Shown here in pieces: positions 18,506 through 28,178 of a stretch of 47,261 nucleotides of DNA; position 1 is the first letter of the stretch, and each line of letters starts with the position of its first letter. A program made the position numbers and the translations under genes. The stretch is from positions 1 to 47,261 of the forward strand of contig NZ_JAQITD010000018.1 in NCBI RefSeq assembly GCF_028618555.1, in the 5' to 3' direction. The notes beneath the pieces were generated by a model. It saw only the letters and a program-made list of their open reading frames with translations, did not search any database and was not told the origin of the DNA. Origin of the DNA: Bartonella sp. CM31XJBT (GTDB lineage: Bacteria > Pseudomonadota > Alphaproteobacteria > Rhizobiales > Rhizobiaceae).

Positions 18506-19614
18506 AATGTCTTACGTCTCCACTTATAAAAACGGTCATTTCCAAACATTCTTGTCTCAATCTCATGAAACTGCGAGAGATAATTTCCAAAATGAGGGGC
18601 TTCAATACGATTTTTGCCTAAAACAATGGGGGTATGAAAACATATCAAATGATCAACACAACCAGCATTCAAAAATTTTTCCCCTGTCTTGACGCCCCCT
18701 TCCAATAAAACACTATTAATCCCATGTTTATAAAGCATCTGTAAAAGAGCAAAGGGTTCTACACAACCATTGTTCATCTCGACCGAATAAACAGACACAC
18801 CATATTGCTCCAATGCATTTTTTTTGCTTTTCTTTGAAAGATCCACATCACAAATAACCCATGTAGGAATTTTTATGGCTGTTTGGACAACTTTTGCATC
18901 AAGGGGGATAGATAAATCTGCATCCAAAATAATACGAATTGGTGAGCGCATCTCCATCCCTGGCAAGCGGCAATTGAGTTGTGGATCATCTGCTAATATA
19001 GTACCAATACCAACGAGGATAGCATTATTTTGAGCACGTAGAATATGCGTATGGGCATGAGAAAGTGTTCCACTAATTTTTACGCTGCCCTTCTCTCTTT
19101 TTCCAACACCATTATCGGCAGAAATTGCCATTTTAAAAGTAACCGCACAGCGTTGTATCTTCCTTATGCACCAATGCGTCCATAAGGATTCAAAAGCCTC
19201 TTCAGCTAAAATGCCCTCAACCACTTCAATACCCGCCGCTCGTAAAAGAGCAATACCATGACCATCAACACGCTTGTCACAATCAGTCAGCGCAACAACA
19301 ACTCGAGAAACACCTGAATCAATAAGTGCATTCACACATGGCGAAGTTTTTCCATAATGCGCACAAGGTTCTAAAGTAACGTAAGCAGTCGCTCCTTGAG
19401 CCAAAGAACCTGCCATGTGTAAAGCTTGCACTTCCGCATGAGGACTCCCATGAATAGCTGTTACGCCATAGCCAACAATAAAAGCTCCCGCACCATTATC
19501 GTTTTGCACAATTAACGTACCAACAGAAGGATTCCCACCTGTAAGACCGACATGACGTTCTGCTAAACGAATAGCTGCAGCCATAAACCGTTCATCTTGC
19601 ACTTTTTTATTCAT
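18487..19614 (-). CDS. ribD: Bifunctional riboflavin deaminase/reductase RibD
   Basis: 375 residues from ATG 19614; the open frame runs 14 codons further into nrdR. The N-terminal deaminase domain has the zinc site [10 protein letters not shown] and [12 protein letters not shown]. The C-terminal reductase domain starts near [14 protein letters not shown] and includes [20 protein letters not shown] and [14 protein letters not shown]. It performs the second and third steps of riboflavin synthesis. It overlaps nrdR by 8 nt and ribE by 19 nt. No FMN riboswitch is seen before it. Confidence 0.95.
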   Translation of the reverse strand: MNKKVQDERFMAAAIRLAERHVGLTGGNPSVGTLIVQNDNGAGAFIVGYGVTAIHGSPHAEVQALHMAGSLAQGATAYVTLEPCAHYGKTSPCVNALIDSGVSRVVVALTDCDKRVDGHGIALLRAAGIEVVEGILAEEAFESLWTHWCIRKIQRCAVTFKMAISADNGVGKREKGSVKISGTLSHAHTHILRAQNNAILVGIGTILADDPQLNCRLPGMEMRSPIRIILDADLSIPLDAKVVQTAIKIPTWVICDVDLSKKSKKNALEQYGVSVYSVEMNNGCVEPFALLQMLYKHGINSVLLEGGVKTGEKFLNAGCVDHLICFHTPIVLGKNRIEAPHFGNYLSQFHEIETRMFGNDRFYKWRRKTLCSQEL

Positions 19615-20089
19615 CAAAACGAGATTCTGTATCCGCGATACCCTTTGACAATTCATCTATAACATCGTGAAAATCGCTTGCATTACGAAAATCTCGATAC
19701 ACAGAAGCAAAACGAATATAAGCAATATCATCAATTCTCTTCAATGCTTCCATCACAAGACGTCCAATTTTTTCTGAAGAAATCTCTGGTTCTCCCAAAC
19801 TTTCAAGCTGACGTACAATGCCAGAAATTGCTCGTTCAATATGATCAGGATCAATATTGCGCTTACGTACAGCCACATCAACTGATCGCATTAACTTATC
19901 ACGATCGAAGGGTTCACATCGTCCACTTTTTTTAGCAACCAAGAGCTCACGCAACTGAACACGTTCAAAAGTTGTAAAACGACCACCACAAACGGAACAC
20001 ACACGGCGGCGACGAATCACTGCGCCCTCTTCTGCTGGACGTGAGTCTTTAACCTGTGTATCCTCATATTGGCAGTAAGGACAGCGCAT
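19607..20089 (-). CDS. nrdR: Transcriptional repressor NrdR
   Basis: 160 residues from ATG 20089 ([18 protein letters not shown]), with AAGGA eight bases upstream. It has a zinc ribbon with CPYC and CSVCGGRF and an ATP-cone domain starting at [16 protein letters not shown]. NrdR senses (d)ATP and represses ribonucleotide reductase genes. It lies 11 nt after glyA and overlaps ribD, its usual Rhizobiales place. Confidence 0.97.
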   Translation of the reverse strand: MRCPYCQYEDTQVKDSRPAEEGAVIRRRRVCSVCGGRFTTFERVQLRELLVAKKSGRCEPFDRDKLMRSVDVAVRKRNIDPDHIERAISGIVRQLESLGEPEISSEKIGRLVMEALKRIDDIAYIRFASVYRDFRNASDFHDVIDELSKGIADTESRFDE

Positions 20090-20100
20090 CCTTTGTATCC

Positions 20101-21414
20101 TTAACAAGTGCTAAGATAAGAGTAAAGAGGAAATTGATTCGTTATATCTTTTACCTTTTTCTCAACAGCCATTTCAACAGCATGATTATCTTCATCACTT
20201 TTTGCGCTCCGAAGACCATCAAGAACTTCTGAAATCAGATGACCAACTTGAATAAACTCTTTTTCTAAAAAACCACGCGTTGTGGTAGCAGGTGATCCCA
20301 AACGAATTCCCGATGTTATAGATGGCGTTTCAGAATCAAAAGGAATACCATTTTTATTGCAGGTAATATGAGCGCGTCCCAAAGCCAATTCAGCACGTTT
20401 ACCTGTTAGATTTTTGGAACGTAAATCAACCAACAACAAATGATTATCTGTACCACCAGAAACAATATTAAAACCATTACTCTGTAATGTTTTTGCTAAA
20501 GTTTTCGCATTAGCGACAACATTGGCACTGTAACTCTTGAAAGAGGGACGCAAAGCCTCCTCAAACGCAACAGCCTTTGCAGCAATCACATGCATTAAAG
20601 GACCACCCTGAAGACCAGGAAAAATTGCAGAATTAATTTTTTTGGATAAAGCCTCATCATTTGTCAATATTAAACCACCACGAGGACCTCGAAGCGACTT
20701 ATGTGTTGTTGTTGTTACAATATGCGCATGTGGAACAGGTGAAGGATGCACGCCACCAGCAACAAGACCAGCAATATGAGACATATCAACGAGTAGATGA
20801 GCACCAATCTCATCTGCAATTTCACGGAATCGCTTCCAGTCCCATAGCCGTGGATAAGATGAACCACCCGCTATAATAAGTTTGGGCTTACGCTCTTTTG
20901 CCAGCTGCTCAACTTCATCCATATCAATAATCTGATCTTCTCTACGTACACCATAGGAAACAACATCAAACCATTTTCCTGACATATTAACAGATGAACC
21001 ATGCGTAAGGTGACCACCAGCATTTAAATCTAATCCCATAAATGTGTCATTAGGCTTCAGTAAAGCTAAAAAGACAGCTTGATTCATTTGGCTACCAGAA
21101 TTAGGCTGTACATTCGCAAAAGCAGCACCGAAAAGCTGTTTTGCCCTTTCAATGGCTAAATCTTCAACGACATCAACAAATTGACATCCACCATAGTAGC
21201 GGTTTCTTGGATAACCTTCTGCATACTTATTAGTTAAAACAGACCCCTGCGCTTCAAGAACCGCTCTTGAAACAATGTTCTCTGAAGCAATCAGTTCAAT
21301 TTCATGTTGTTGACGCTCAAACTCCCCTCTAATTGCATCAAAAATTGCACCATCAACAGTTTGTAAACTATCATTAAAAAAGCGCTTTTGTGCGTCATTT
21401 TCTTGCTGAGTCAT
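20101..21414 (-). CDS. glyA: Serine hydroxymethyltransferase
   Basis: 437 residues from ATG 21414; AGGA lies about ten bases upstream. It interconverts serine and glycine with tetrahydrofolate, feeding one-carbon units. The PLP-binding Lys is in [15 protein letters not shown]. Other family motifs are [51 protein letters not shown] and [16 protein letters not shown]. It is the first gene of the nrdR-rib-nusB operon; the promoter should lie in the 324-nt divergent gap to argC. Confidence 0.98.
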   Translation of the reverse strand: MTQQENDAQKRFFNDSLQTVDGAIFDAIRGEFERQQHEIELIASENIVSRAVLEAQGSVLTNKYAEGYPRNRYYGGCQFVDVVEDLAIERAKQLFGAAFANVQPNSGSQMNQAVFLALLKPNDTFMGLDLNAGGHLTHGSSVNMSGKWFDVVSYGVRREDQIIDMDEVEQLAKERKPKLIIAGGSSYPRLWDWKRFREIADEIGAHLLVDMSHIAGLVAGGVHPSPVPHAHIVTTTTHKSLRGPRGGLILTNDEALSKKINSAIFPGLQGGPLMHVIAAKAVAFEEALRPSFKSYSANVVANAKTLAKTLQSNGFNIVSGGTDNHLLLVDLRSKNLTGKRAELALGRAHITCNKNGIPFDSETPSITSGIRLGSPATTTRGFLEKEFIQVGHLISEVLDGLRSAKSDEDNHAVEMAVEKKVKDITNQFPLYSYLSTC

Positions 21415-21738
21415 AAAACACATTCCTAACATAAAAAAATAAAGTCAAGAAACGATAACACAGCAAACCATGCAAACCAAACATTTTAAACCACTTACAC
21501 TCAAAAATAATGAAGCAAATATTTATCTTATTCTTTGTTATAAAAACAGCGAAAAACTTCCCTCTCAAGAATGGTAAAAAATGAGATTACATTTCTTTTT
21601 TTTACACTCTTAATTTGTTTACACCTTTTACAAAAAATATCTATAATCTAAAGAAATTCAATAATTTAATGATTAGAAATAATTTATAATGTGAAAAGCT
21701 GAATATAATAGGCAAAGTTAATACGAAGGCAAATAAAA
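21415..21738. promoter_or_regulatory. Divergent glyA/argC intergenic region
   Basis: This 324-nt gap separates the divergent starts of glyA and argC and must hold promoters for both. It is AT-rich with T and A runs at 21596-21640. I see no riboswitch or clear operator. Confidence 0.4.
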
Positions 21739-22671
21739 ATGCTAACCAAAGTTTTTATTGATGGTGAACATGGCACAACCGGACTACAAATACAAAAACG
21801 CTTAGAAAGGCGTACAGATTTAAAACTACTCTCTCTTGCTCATAAAGATCGCCATAATGTTCATCTGCGACAAGACTATCTTAATCAAGCCGATATTGCT
21901 ATTTTGTGTCTTCCAGATGATGCTGCACGCGAAACAGTTCATTGGCTTAAAAAAAATAAAAACATTAGGATTATTGATAGCTCGACAGCCCACCGTGTTG
22001 CACCAGACTGGGTTTACGGTTTTCCTGAAATGACAGCAGGACAAAGAAAGCGCATCCAAGCTGCACATTATGTAACCAATCCCGGATGCTACCCTACCGG
22101 GGCCATTAGTTTGATTCGCCCCCTCCGTGAAGCAGGACTACTAGACGCCTATTATCCCATCTCGATTAATGCAATCTCCGGCTATACTGGTGGTGGGAAA
22201 CAGTTGATTTTACAAATGGAAAATCAATCTCAACAAAATATTCAGGACAATTATTTTATCTATGGTCTTAATCTTGAACACAAACATGTGCCAGAAATCA
22301 AAATCTATGGACAAATCAATCAAACCCCACTTTTTATACCAAGTGTGGGTCGTTTTTCTCAGGGAATGATTGTGAATCTTCCTCTGCACCGCCATTTATT
22401 CACAAAATCAGCAAACTGTTCTGATTTGCGCGAAATTCTCGCAAACCATTACGATGGACAAAATACCATTTTAGTTGCATCACAAGAAGAAACTGCTTCA
22501 CTTCAAAGACTTAATCCAGAGTGTTTAGCCAATAAAGATGATATGAAACTGTTCGTATTTGGAAATGATCGTGAAGGTATTTTTAATCTCAGCGCCATAT
22601 TCGATAATTTAGGAAAAGGCGCATCAGCTGCGGCTATACAAAACCTCGATTTAATGCTTTCAAGCGACTAA
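21739..22671 (+). CDS. argC: N-acetyl-gamma-glutamyl-phosphate reductase (type 2)
   Basis: 310 residues, the short ArgC type. It starts VFIDGEHGTTGLQIQKRL (NADP-binding loop) and has the nucleophile Cys in TNPGCYPTGAISLIRP. Later motifs NAISGYTGGGKQLI and HKHVPEI are also typical. It reduces N-acetylglutamyl phosphate in arginine synthesis. No other arg gene is in the window, so whether a full pathway exists is open. The gene converges with ctaA with only about 20 nt between stops. Confidence 0.94.
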   Translation: MLTKVFIDGEHGTTGLQIQKRLERRTDLKLLSLAHKDRHNVHLRQDYLNQADIAILCLPDDAARETVHWLKKNKNIRIIDSSTAHRVAPDWVYGFPEMTAGQRKRIQAAHYVTNPGCYPTGAISLIRPLREAGLLDAYYPISINAISGYTGGGKQLILQMENQSQQNIQDNYFIYGLNLEHKHVPEIKIYGQINQTPLFIPSVGRFSQGMIVNLPLHRHLFTKSANCSDLREILANHYDGQNTILVASQEETASLQRLNPECLANKDDMKLFVFGNDREGIFNLSAIFDNLGKGASAAAIQNLDLMLSSD

Positions 22672-22691
22672 ACCTCCTTAAACACAAACTT

Positions 22692-23795
22692 TTATTCAAC
22701 AACGCGATATGCCCCTTTTGTTGCTCGCCAGTGCGCAACCGCAAAACATAACACTGCTAGTGCCATACTTTGATGAATGAGCCCTAAACTTATCGGAACC
22801 TCATGTAACAGTGTTAAGATACCCAAGAGTGCTTGGATAATAATCATAACACAGATAAGAAATGCACGACGAGAATGGGTTGAATGTGGAACATTTTTTT
22901 GTACATAGAAAGCATGAACAACTGAGACAATAAATAAAAAATAAGAAAAAAACCGATGAATAAATTGAACCATTAAGGAATTTTCGAATAAATTGAGCCA
23001 AACAGGATGATGCTGCAACAATCCATCAGGAATAATCTGCCCATCCATAAGCGGCCATGTATTATAGACTTTTCCAGCATGAAGCCCTGCAACCAAAGCT
23101 CCGAAATAAATCTCTATCAAGACGAGAATAACAAGCCAAGCCGCAAAATATTGCACCTTTTGATTTGCTGGCTTTTCTGAGTATTCTGCAAGTCCTCGAG
23201 ATAAATAAGTAACAAAAACAATAACAAAACATGCCGTTATAAGATGAAATGCCAAACGATATTGGCTCACACTTGTTAAATTACTTTGCCCAATCCCTGA
23301 AGCAACCATCCACCAACCAATAAAGCCTTGAAAGGCGATAAGAATAGGCACGACAATAAGCGGAAGTAAGATATTTTTTTCAACACGCTTAGTCGCCCAA
23401 AACCAAATGAGCCCCAATAAAGCAACAAGACCAACAAGACGCCCAAGAACACGATGCGCCCATTCCCACCAAAAAATGACCTTAAAAGCACTTAAAGTCA
23501 TATCAGGATTAAGCAGCTTATACTGTGCTATCTGTTGATATTTTAAAAATTCCTCTTGCCATTGATCCACACCAATCGGTGGAATAACGCCATGTATTGG
23601 CTTCCATTCCGTTATAGATAATCCTGATCCCGTCAAACGAGTAGCGCCACCCACTAAGACAATTGCCAAACAAAGCAATAAAATAGAGTAAAGCCACACC
23701 TGTATTTGTTTTCTATTTTTCTTTTGCACAGGTGTTAAAATGCTATTGTTTAATCTCTTTACTGCCATCTCTGATTGCCCCACGCTTCTCTCCAA
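22692..23795 (-). CDS. ctaA: Heme A synthase (COX15/CtaA type)
   Basis: 367 residues, about eight membrane segments. Family motifs: VGGATRLTGSGLSITEWKPI near the first helix, WEWAHRVLGRLVGLVALLGL, FQGFIGWWMVASG, YFGALVAGLHAGKVYNTWPL and FIHRFFSYFLFI with the heme-ligand His. It oxidises heme O to heme A for aa3-type cytochrome oxidase in the inner membrane. It is a monocistronic minus-strand gene with about 120 nt to the next gene. Confidence 0.95.
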   Translation of the reverse strand: MERSVGQSEMAVKRLNNSILTPVQKKNRKQIQVWLYSILLLCLAIVLVGGATRLTGSGLSITEWKPIHGVIPPIGVDQWQEEFLKYQQIAQYKLLNPDMTLSAFKVIFWWEWAHRVLGRLVGLVALLGLIWFWATKRVEKNILLPLIVVPILIAFQGFIGWWMVASGIGQSNLTSVSQYRLAFHLITACFVIVFVTYLSRGLAEYSEKPANQKVQYFAAWLVILVLIEIYFGALVAGLHAGKVYNTWPLMDGQIIPDGLLQHHPVWLNLFENSLMVQFIHRFFSYFLFIVSVVHAFYVQKNVPHSTHSRRAFLICVMIIIQALLGILTLLHEVPISLGLIHQSMALAVLCFAVAHWRATKGAYRVVE

Positions 23796-23915
23796 CTAAA
23801 ATGCATTTTAAAATTTAAACATTAACTCTTTGTCTATTTTAGTATGTACTACAACTTTAGCAAAAAACAAGCGTACCACTATAACATGCGGTACATATTT
23901 CTTTTTTTACGAAGC

Positions 23916-25760
23916 TTATGATGCAACAATGCGATAAACAGTCTTTGGAAAGCTGTCTACCATCCGCATCATCCATTCTTGTTCATTAAGAACAGTATTA
24001 CAAATATAATAGTCTGTTAGCTCTGCAAATTGCTCAAATCCATATTTTGGTTCACTTGCCATCTCTAGGATGATAAAATCATATTCTTTTTTAAATTCTT
24101 GTAATATATGAGAAATATCATTTGAAAAATCTTGTGCAGAAATAGCACTTGTTAACCCCTGAGGAAGAATATCAACCCCCGTATCATAATCACGGTAAAT
24201 AACATCATGCAACTTGGCATTGCCCGTTAAAATATCACTCAGTCCGCGATGTGGGCCAATGACTTTTTCTATTTGTTGACCAGAAATATCGACCAACAAA
24301 ATTGTTTTATTCTCTTTTGTGAGATGAAGTGAAAGCTTTGCCGCTGTCCGTGCAGCCTCTGGTCCAATGATTGAAACAATGGTTGAAGCACGCCATTTCA
24401 AAACATCAGATAATCCCTCTATCGTAATAAAAGCTTCAAAATTTTTCATTTCTTGAGAGACTAAAATACTCTCATTCTTCTTAAGAGCATTTTCTTTTGA
24501 TCTCAAATCCTCTTCTGAGAGTTGGTCTTTTTTGCTTTTAAAGCACGGATAAAATAACAATATTCCTAGCAAAAGAGTAAGGAAGCTGGCCAATGCACTC
24601 ACAAGAATATTTTTTCCATAAAGAGCCATAAAAGAAATTGGTGCTAACGTTGTTGGCATAACCACGTGGATATTTGTATTTTGTAAGAGAAGAGGATCAT
24701 CACTCAATCTCCGATATGAATCAATAATTTTTTCTCTTCGTTGAGCAGACTTGCTCATCGCTTCATTCTGTGCATCGACTGCTGCTTTTATTTTATTTTC
24801 AAACTCGTTAAATATTTCATTCAAAGATTGGGATTGATCTTTTACAAAAAAGTTCATTCTTTTTTTGAGCTGTTTTTCTAATTCCGTTGCAATAACCTCA
24901 TCTGAATGAACTTGATAAACGATTTGTAAAATTTTATTTTTTAATTGATGAGAAACTGTCTCTAATTCTGCAGTCATCGCTTTAATTTGAGGATGTGTCC
25001 ACCCCAATTGCGCAGCCATATGTGCTCTTTGTGTTTCCAAGAGGTCACGTTTAGATTCCAGAGAAACAATTGCTGAATTGCCTGCAATAAACGATAAAGA
25101 CAGTAAAGACTGCCCATTTTCACGCATCATATTAATTGTTGAATTCAAACTTGTTAAATGAATACGCTTTAAAGTTGCTTGCGTTAATTGCATCGAAAGA
25201 TCATGAAGCTCTGTTTGTTTTACACCATGCTGAATAAAAGAATCAACAGATTTACGAAATTCCTGCACGATATTAACGATTGCAGTATTATCATATTGTT
25301 TGTCTTCTAATTTATCATTTAACAAAAATTGTTTCTGTTTTATGATTGCTTGTGAAAATGCGGAAAACCAAGTTTCCAACCCACGTTGAGCTGCTTCAAG
25401 TGTCTCGGCTTCAAAAGTAAGATCGATAAAATCACCATGACGCGATAAATGGATATTTTCATGATTTTTTTTCTTATAAGAAGCACTTAAAGAAAAATTC
25501 GAATCATTGAAGAACATAGGCTGTGAAAACAAAAAAGCGATAACATCGTCTTGCTTTTTAATTGGTAATGGTTTTCCTACAGAATCAGATAATGAAAATA
25601 CTAAAGTTGCTTGGTAACCACGGGGCTGGACAAAATAATACAACCAAATCAAAGATACACATAGCATTTGTAATAGCAAAACAATCAAAATGCTTCGCCA
25701 TACGGTACGTACGAATAGTCTTTTATTACACTTAAGACTCATCTTTATTTTAACCAGCAA
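23916..25760 (-). CDS. ExoP/Wzc-like chain-length protein with degenerate ATPase domain
   Basis: 614 residues. A transmembrane segment (about 18-45) is followed by a Wzz-like periplasmic start, a long helical region (about 110-360) and a second transmembrane segment near 380-405 (ILVSALASFLTLLLGILLFY). This is the polysaccharide co-polymerase layout. The C-terminal part (about 455-614) is a ParA/BY-kinase fold: RGLSDILTGNAKLHDVIY and EYDFIILEMASEP are recognisable. The Walker A site, however, reads SIIGPEAARTAAKL, with no GK[ST], and the Walker A' is ILLVDISG. No C-terminal tyrosine cluster is seen. It probably works in surface polysaccharide export or length control without kinase activity. 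It stands alone, with no glycosyltransferases nearby. Confidence 0.8.
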   Translation of the reverse strand: MLVKIKMSLKCNKRLFVRTVWRSILIVLLLQMLCVSLIWLYYFVQPRGYQATLVFSLSDSVGKPLPIKKQDDVIAFLFSQPMFFNDSNFSLSASYKKKNHENIHLSRHGDFIDLTFEAETLEAAQRGLETWFSAFSQAIIKQKQFLLNDKLEDKQYDNTAIVNIVQEFRKSVDSFIQHGVKQTELHDLSMQLTQATLKRIHLTSLNSTINMMRENGQSLLSLSFIAGNSAIVSLESKRDLLETQRAHMAAQLGWTHPQIKAMTAELETVSHQLKNKILQIVYQVHSDEVIATELEKQLKKRMNFFVKDQSQSLNEIFNEFENKIKAAVDAQNEAMSKSAQRREKIIDSYRRLSDDPLLLQNTNIHVVMPTTLAPISFMALYGKNILVSALASFLTLLLGILLFYPCFKSKKDQLSEEDLRSKENALKKNESILVSQEMKNFEAFITIEGLSDVLKWRASTIVSIIGPEAARTAAKLSLHLTKENKTILLVDISGQQIEKVIGPHRGLSDILTGNAKLHDVIYRDYDTGVDILPQGLTSAISAQDFSNDISHILQEFKKEYDFIILEMASEPKYGFEQFAELTDYYICNTVLNEQEWMMRMVDSFPKTVYRIVAS

Positions 25761-25886
25761 AATACTTCTTCATATTGTTTTATTAAGAGAAAGTAGTAAC
25801 TATCCTCTTAATTTGCTGTCATATTATTTTGAGATAAGAAAAACATAAAATTTAAGCATAAATGTTCAACAATAGCTTTAAAGAAC

Positions 25887-27230
25887 TTAATTCATATTTT
25901 TTTTGATATTCTCTAATTGCTTTTTTGCTTCAGAAGTAATAACGGCTCTAATGGTAATAGACCCATCATCATGTCCTTCTTGCACTATTTCCGCAGAGTT
26001 TTCATAAAACCAATCGATAAGCGACATTTCATGAGGCTGTAAAAGATATTCAATGCTTTGCACCTCTCCAAAAATTCGCATTTCAATGGCTCTTAATAAT
26101 TGATCAAGTCCATCCCCTTTAAGTGCTGATACCATGAGAGCAGGATTTAATCGTGTTTTTGCGCTTGTTTGTAAAACACTCAATGCTTGCCCATCCAACA
26201 TATCAATCTTGTTCCAAACTTCTATGATATGCTCCATATCATCAATATCGATATCAAGACTTGAAAGCACTTCTAAAACATCTTGGGCATGTGCTCGATG
26301 ATCAAGATCTGACATATCTCTTACATGAAGAATGAGATCCGCTTCAACCACTTCTTCAAGGGTTGCTCTAAAAGCTGCAATCAAATTTGTTGGCAAATTA
26401 GAAATAAACCCTACAGTATCAGACAAAAGAATAGTTTTTCCATGGGGAAGGACAACTTTGCGCAAAGTCGGATCAAGCGTTGCAAATAACATATTTTTTG
26501 CTAAAACATCTGCACCGCTTAAACGGTTAAAGAGAGTTGACTTTCCTGTATTCGTATATCCTACCAGTGCCACAACAGGATAAGATGTTTTTTTCCTTTT
26601 TGCTCTATGAAGTGCACGTGTTTTAATAACCGTTTCTAATTCGCGGCGAATACGAATAATTTTCTCTTGTAAAAGACGCCTATCTGCTTCAATTTGCGTC
26701 TCACCAGGTCCACCTAGGAAGCCACGCCCTCCCCGTTGCCTTTCCAAGTGTGTCCAACTACGCACAAGCCTCCCTTTTTGATAGGACAAACGCGCTAACT
26801 CTACTTGCAAAACTCCTTCTTTTGTTCGTGCACGATCCCCAAAAATTTCAAGAATCAAAGCCGTTCTATCGATAACTTTACAATTCCATAATTTTTCTAA
26901 ATTACGCTGCTGTACTGGCGTTAAAAAGTGATCTACAATCGCAAGCTCAATAGAATATTCATCTATATAACAGGTTAACGCATCTACTTTACCTTTTCCA
27001 AAGAGAGTCGCAGAGCGAGGCGTTGCAATATTAATCGTTTCATAATTAACAACTTCTAACCCTATAGCACGCGCTAACCCTAATGACTCTTTAACACGAG
27101 AAGATACAGAACACTCTCTCAAAGAGCTTTCACTTCTATTTTCTTGAAAAAACGGTATCAAAACAAGTGCGCGCACCTGTCCTGTGTTCTGCGCAAATAC
27201 CCCTCCTAATCTCTCATTTTCATTTATCAT
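25887..27230 (-). CDS. hflX: Ribosome-associated GTPase HflX
   Basis: 447 residues. The N-terminal HflX domain (about 30-200) includes NIATPRSATLFGKGKV and the glycine-rich GGRGFLGGPGETQIE linker. The GTPase domain (about 205-375) has GYTNTGKSTLF (G1), DTVGFISNLP (G3), NKIDML (G4) and SALKG (G5). HflX splits stalled or stressed ribosomes. It follows hfq by about 54 nt in the same direction, as in many Proteobacteria. Confidence 0.96.
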   Translation of the reverse strand: MINENERLGGVFAQNTGQVRALVLIPFFQENRSESSLRECSVSSRVKESLGLARAIGLEVVNYETINIATPRSATLFGKGKVDALTCYIDEYSIELAIVDHFLTPVQQRNLEKLWNCKVIDRTALILEIFGDRARTKEGVLQVELARLSYQKGRLVRSWTHLERQRGGRGFLGGPGETQIEADRRLLQEKIIRIRRELETVIKTRALHRAKRKKTSYPVVALVGYTNTGKSTLFNRLSGADVLAKNMLFATLDPTLRKVVLPHGKTILLSDTVGFISNLPTNLIAAFRATLEEVVEADLILHVRDMSDLDHRAHAQDVLEVLSSLDIDIDDMEHIIEVWNKIDMLDGQALSVLQTSAKTRLNPALMVSALKGDGLDQLLRAIEMRIFGEVQSIEYLLQPHEMSLIDWFYENSAEIVQEGHDDGSITIRAVITSEAKKQLENIKKNMN

Positions 27231-27284
27231 AGCAATCTAAGTACTTTTAAAATGGGATAAGAGGTCTATCTTAAAATGATATGT

Positions 27285-27524
27285 TTACTCAGGACTTTCA
27301 CCCTCAAACATCTGTACAGGCTGCCCAGGCATAATCGTAGAAATAGCATGCTTATAAACCAATTGCGCGTGTCCATCTCGGCGTAAAAGAACACAAAAAT
27401 TATCAAATGAAGTTACAATACCCGTGAGTTTAACGCCATTGACAAGAAAAATTGTAAGGGAAATTTTTTGCTTACGCACCGTATTTAAAAACACATCTTG
27501 TAGGTGTTGTGATCGCTCTGCCAT
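27285..27524 (-). CDS. hfq: RNA chaperone Hfq
   Basis: 79 residues. Sm1 motif: [20 protein letters not shown], with the conserved [11 protein letters not shown] start. Sm2 motif: [14 protein letters not shown]. It forms hexameric rings that pair small RNAs with mRNAs. Short C-terminal tail, as in other alphaproteobacteria. It is first of the hfq-hflX pair; its promoter should lie in the gap upstream (27525 onward). Confidence 0.98.
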   Translation of the reverse strand: MAERSQHLQDVFLNTVRKQKISLTIFLVNGVKLTGIVTSFDNFCVLLRRDGHAQLVYKHAISTIMPGQPVQMFEGESPE

Positions 27525-28178
27525 TATTCTTACACCTTTATCTAGATTGCATAAAATATTCGTGCATGCATATCGACTGAAAAATATCCAATTGTCAACG
27601 TAGAAGCTTCAAAATTCAGCAACAAACAACTGAAATTAGAGAAAAAACGGCTCTTTAAGGCAATAATAAAGTACAGCTTACGAAAAGCTATATTAAATTA
27701 AAAATTTTTCCACGTTTACTTTTTTATGAGCTTACAATTCAAAGGCATACTTTTATACGTCCTAAGCTATTACAGACTATATGTGATGATGAAACTGCTT
27801 CGTTTAGAATCAATAAAAGTAAGCGGACAACAACATTTATTAACGATTATCGGTATTAAAGAGAGGCGTTCGCACCTTACTGTATATATAACTGCTATTA
27901 AATTGTCCTTATTTCAAAGACTGCCGGCTTATAAAGCTTTTTATAAACACAAGTTGTAAACAGTGTTTTTGTTTTTGTTAGATTTAAATAATAAATTGTT
28001 TTTACTATATTTTATAACATTTTTAAACAGGGTATAAGAAACTGCGTTAACTTTATCTTGATAAGTTTTTAAAATTTTTCCCTAAGCATATTCCTTTCTA
28101 AATAATTAACAGCTAGTATATAGAAATTATGTGGAAGAGGACGTATCCCTTTTCCGACTGTAAGAGTACGAGGCGAGT
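27525..28178. other. Gap between hfq and the giant coiled-coil gene
   Basis: About 650 nt between divergent genes, so promoters for both are expected. A 77-codon frame (27726-27959) resembles no family I know, lacks a ribosome-binding site and is probably chance. GAGTACGAGGCGAG just before 28179 could contain the ribosome-binding site for the next gene. Confidence 0.4.

Noticed and set aside
18487..20089. FMN riboswitch for the rib genes
   Set aside because: The genes overlap, leaving no leader space, and no RFN-type conserved blocks were seen.
27726..27959. 77-codon frame upstream of the giant coiled-coil gene
   Set aside because: No ribosome-binding site, no recognisable family and AT-driven composition.
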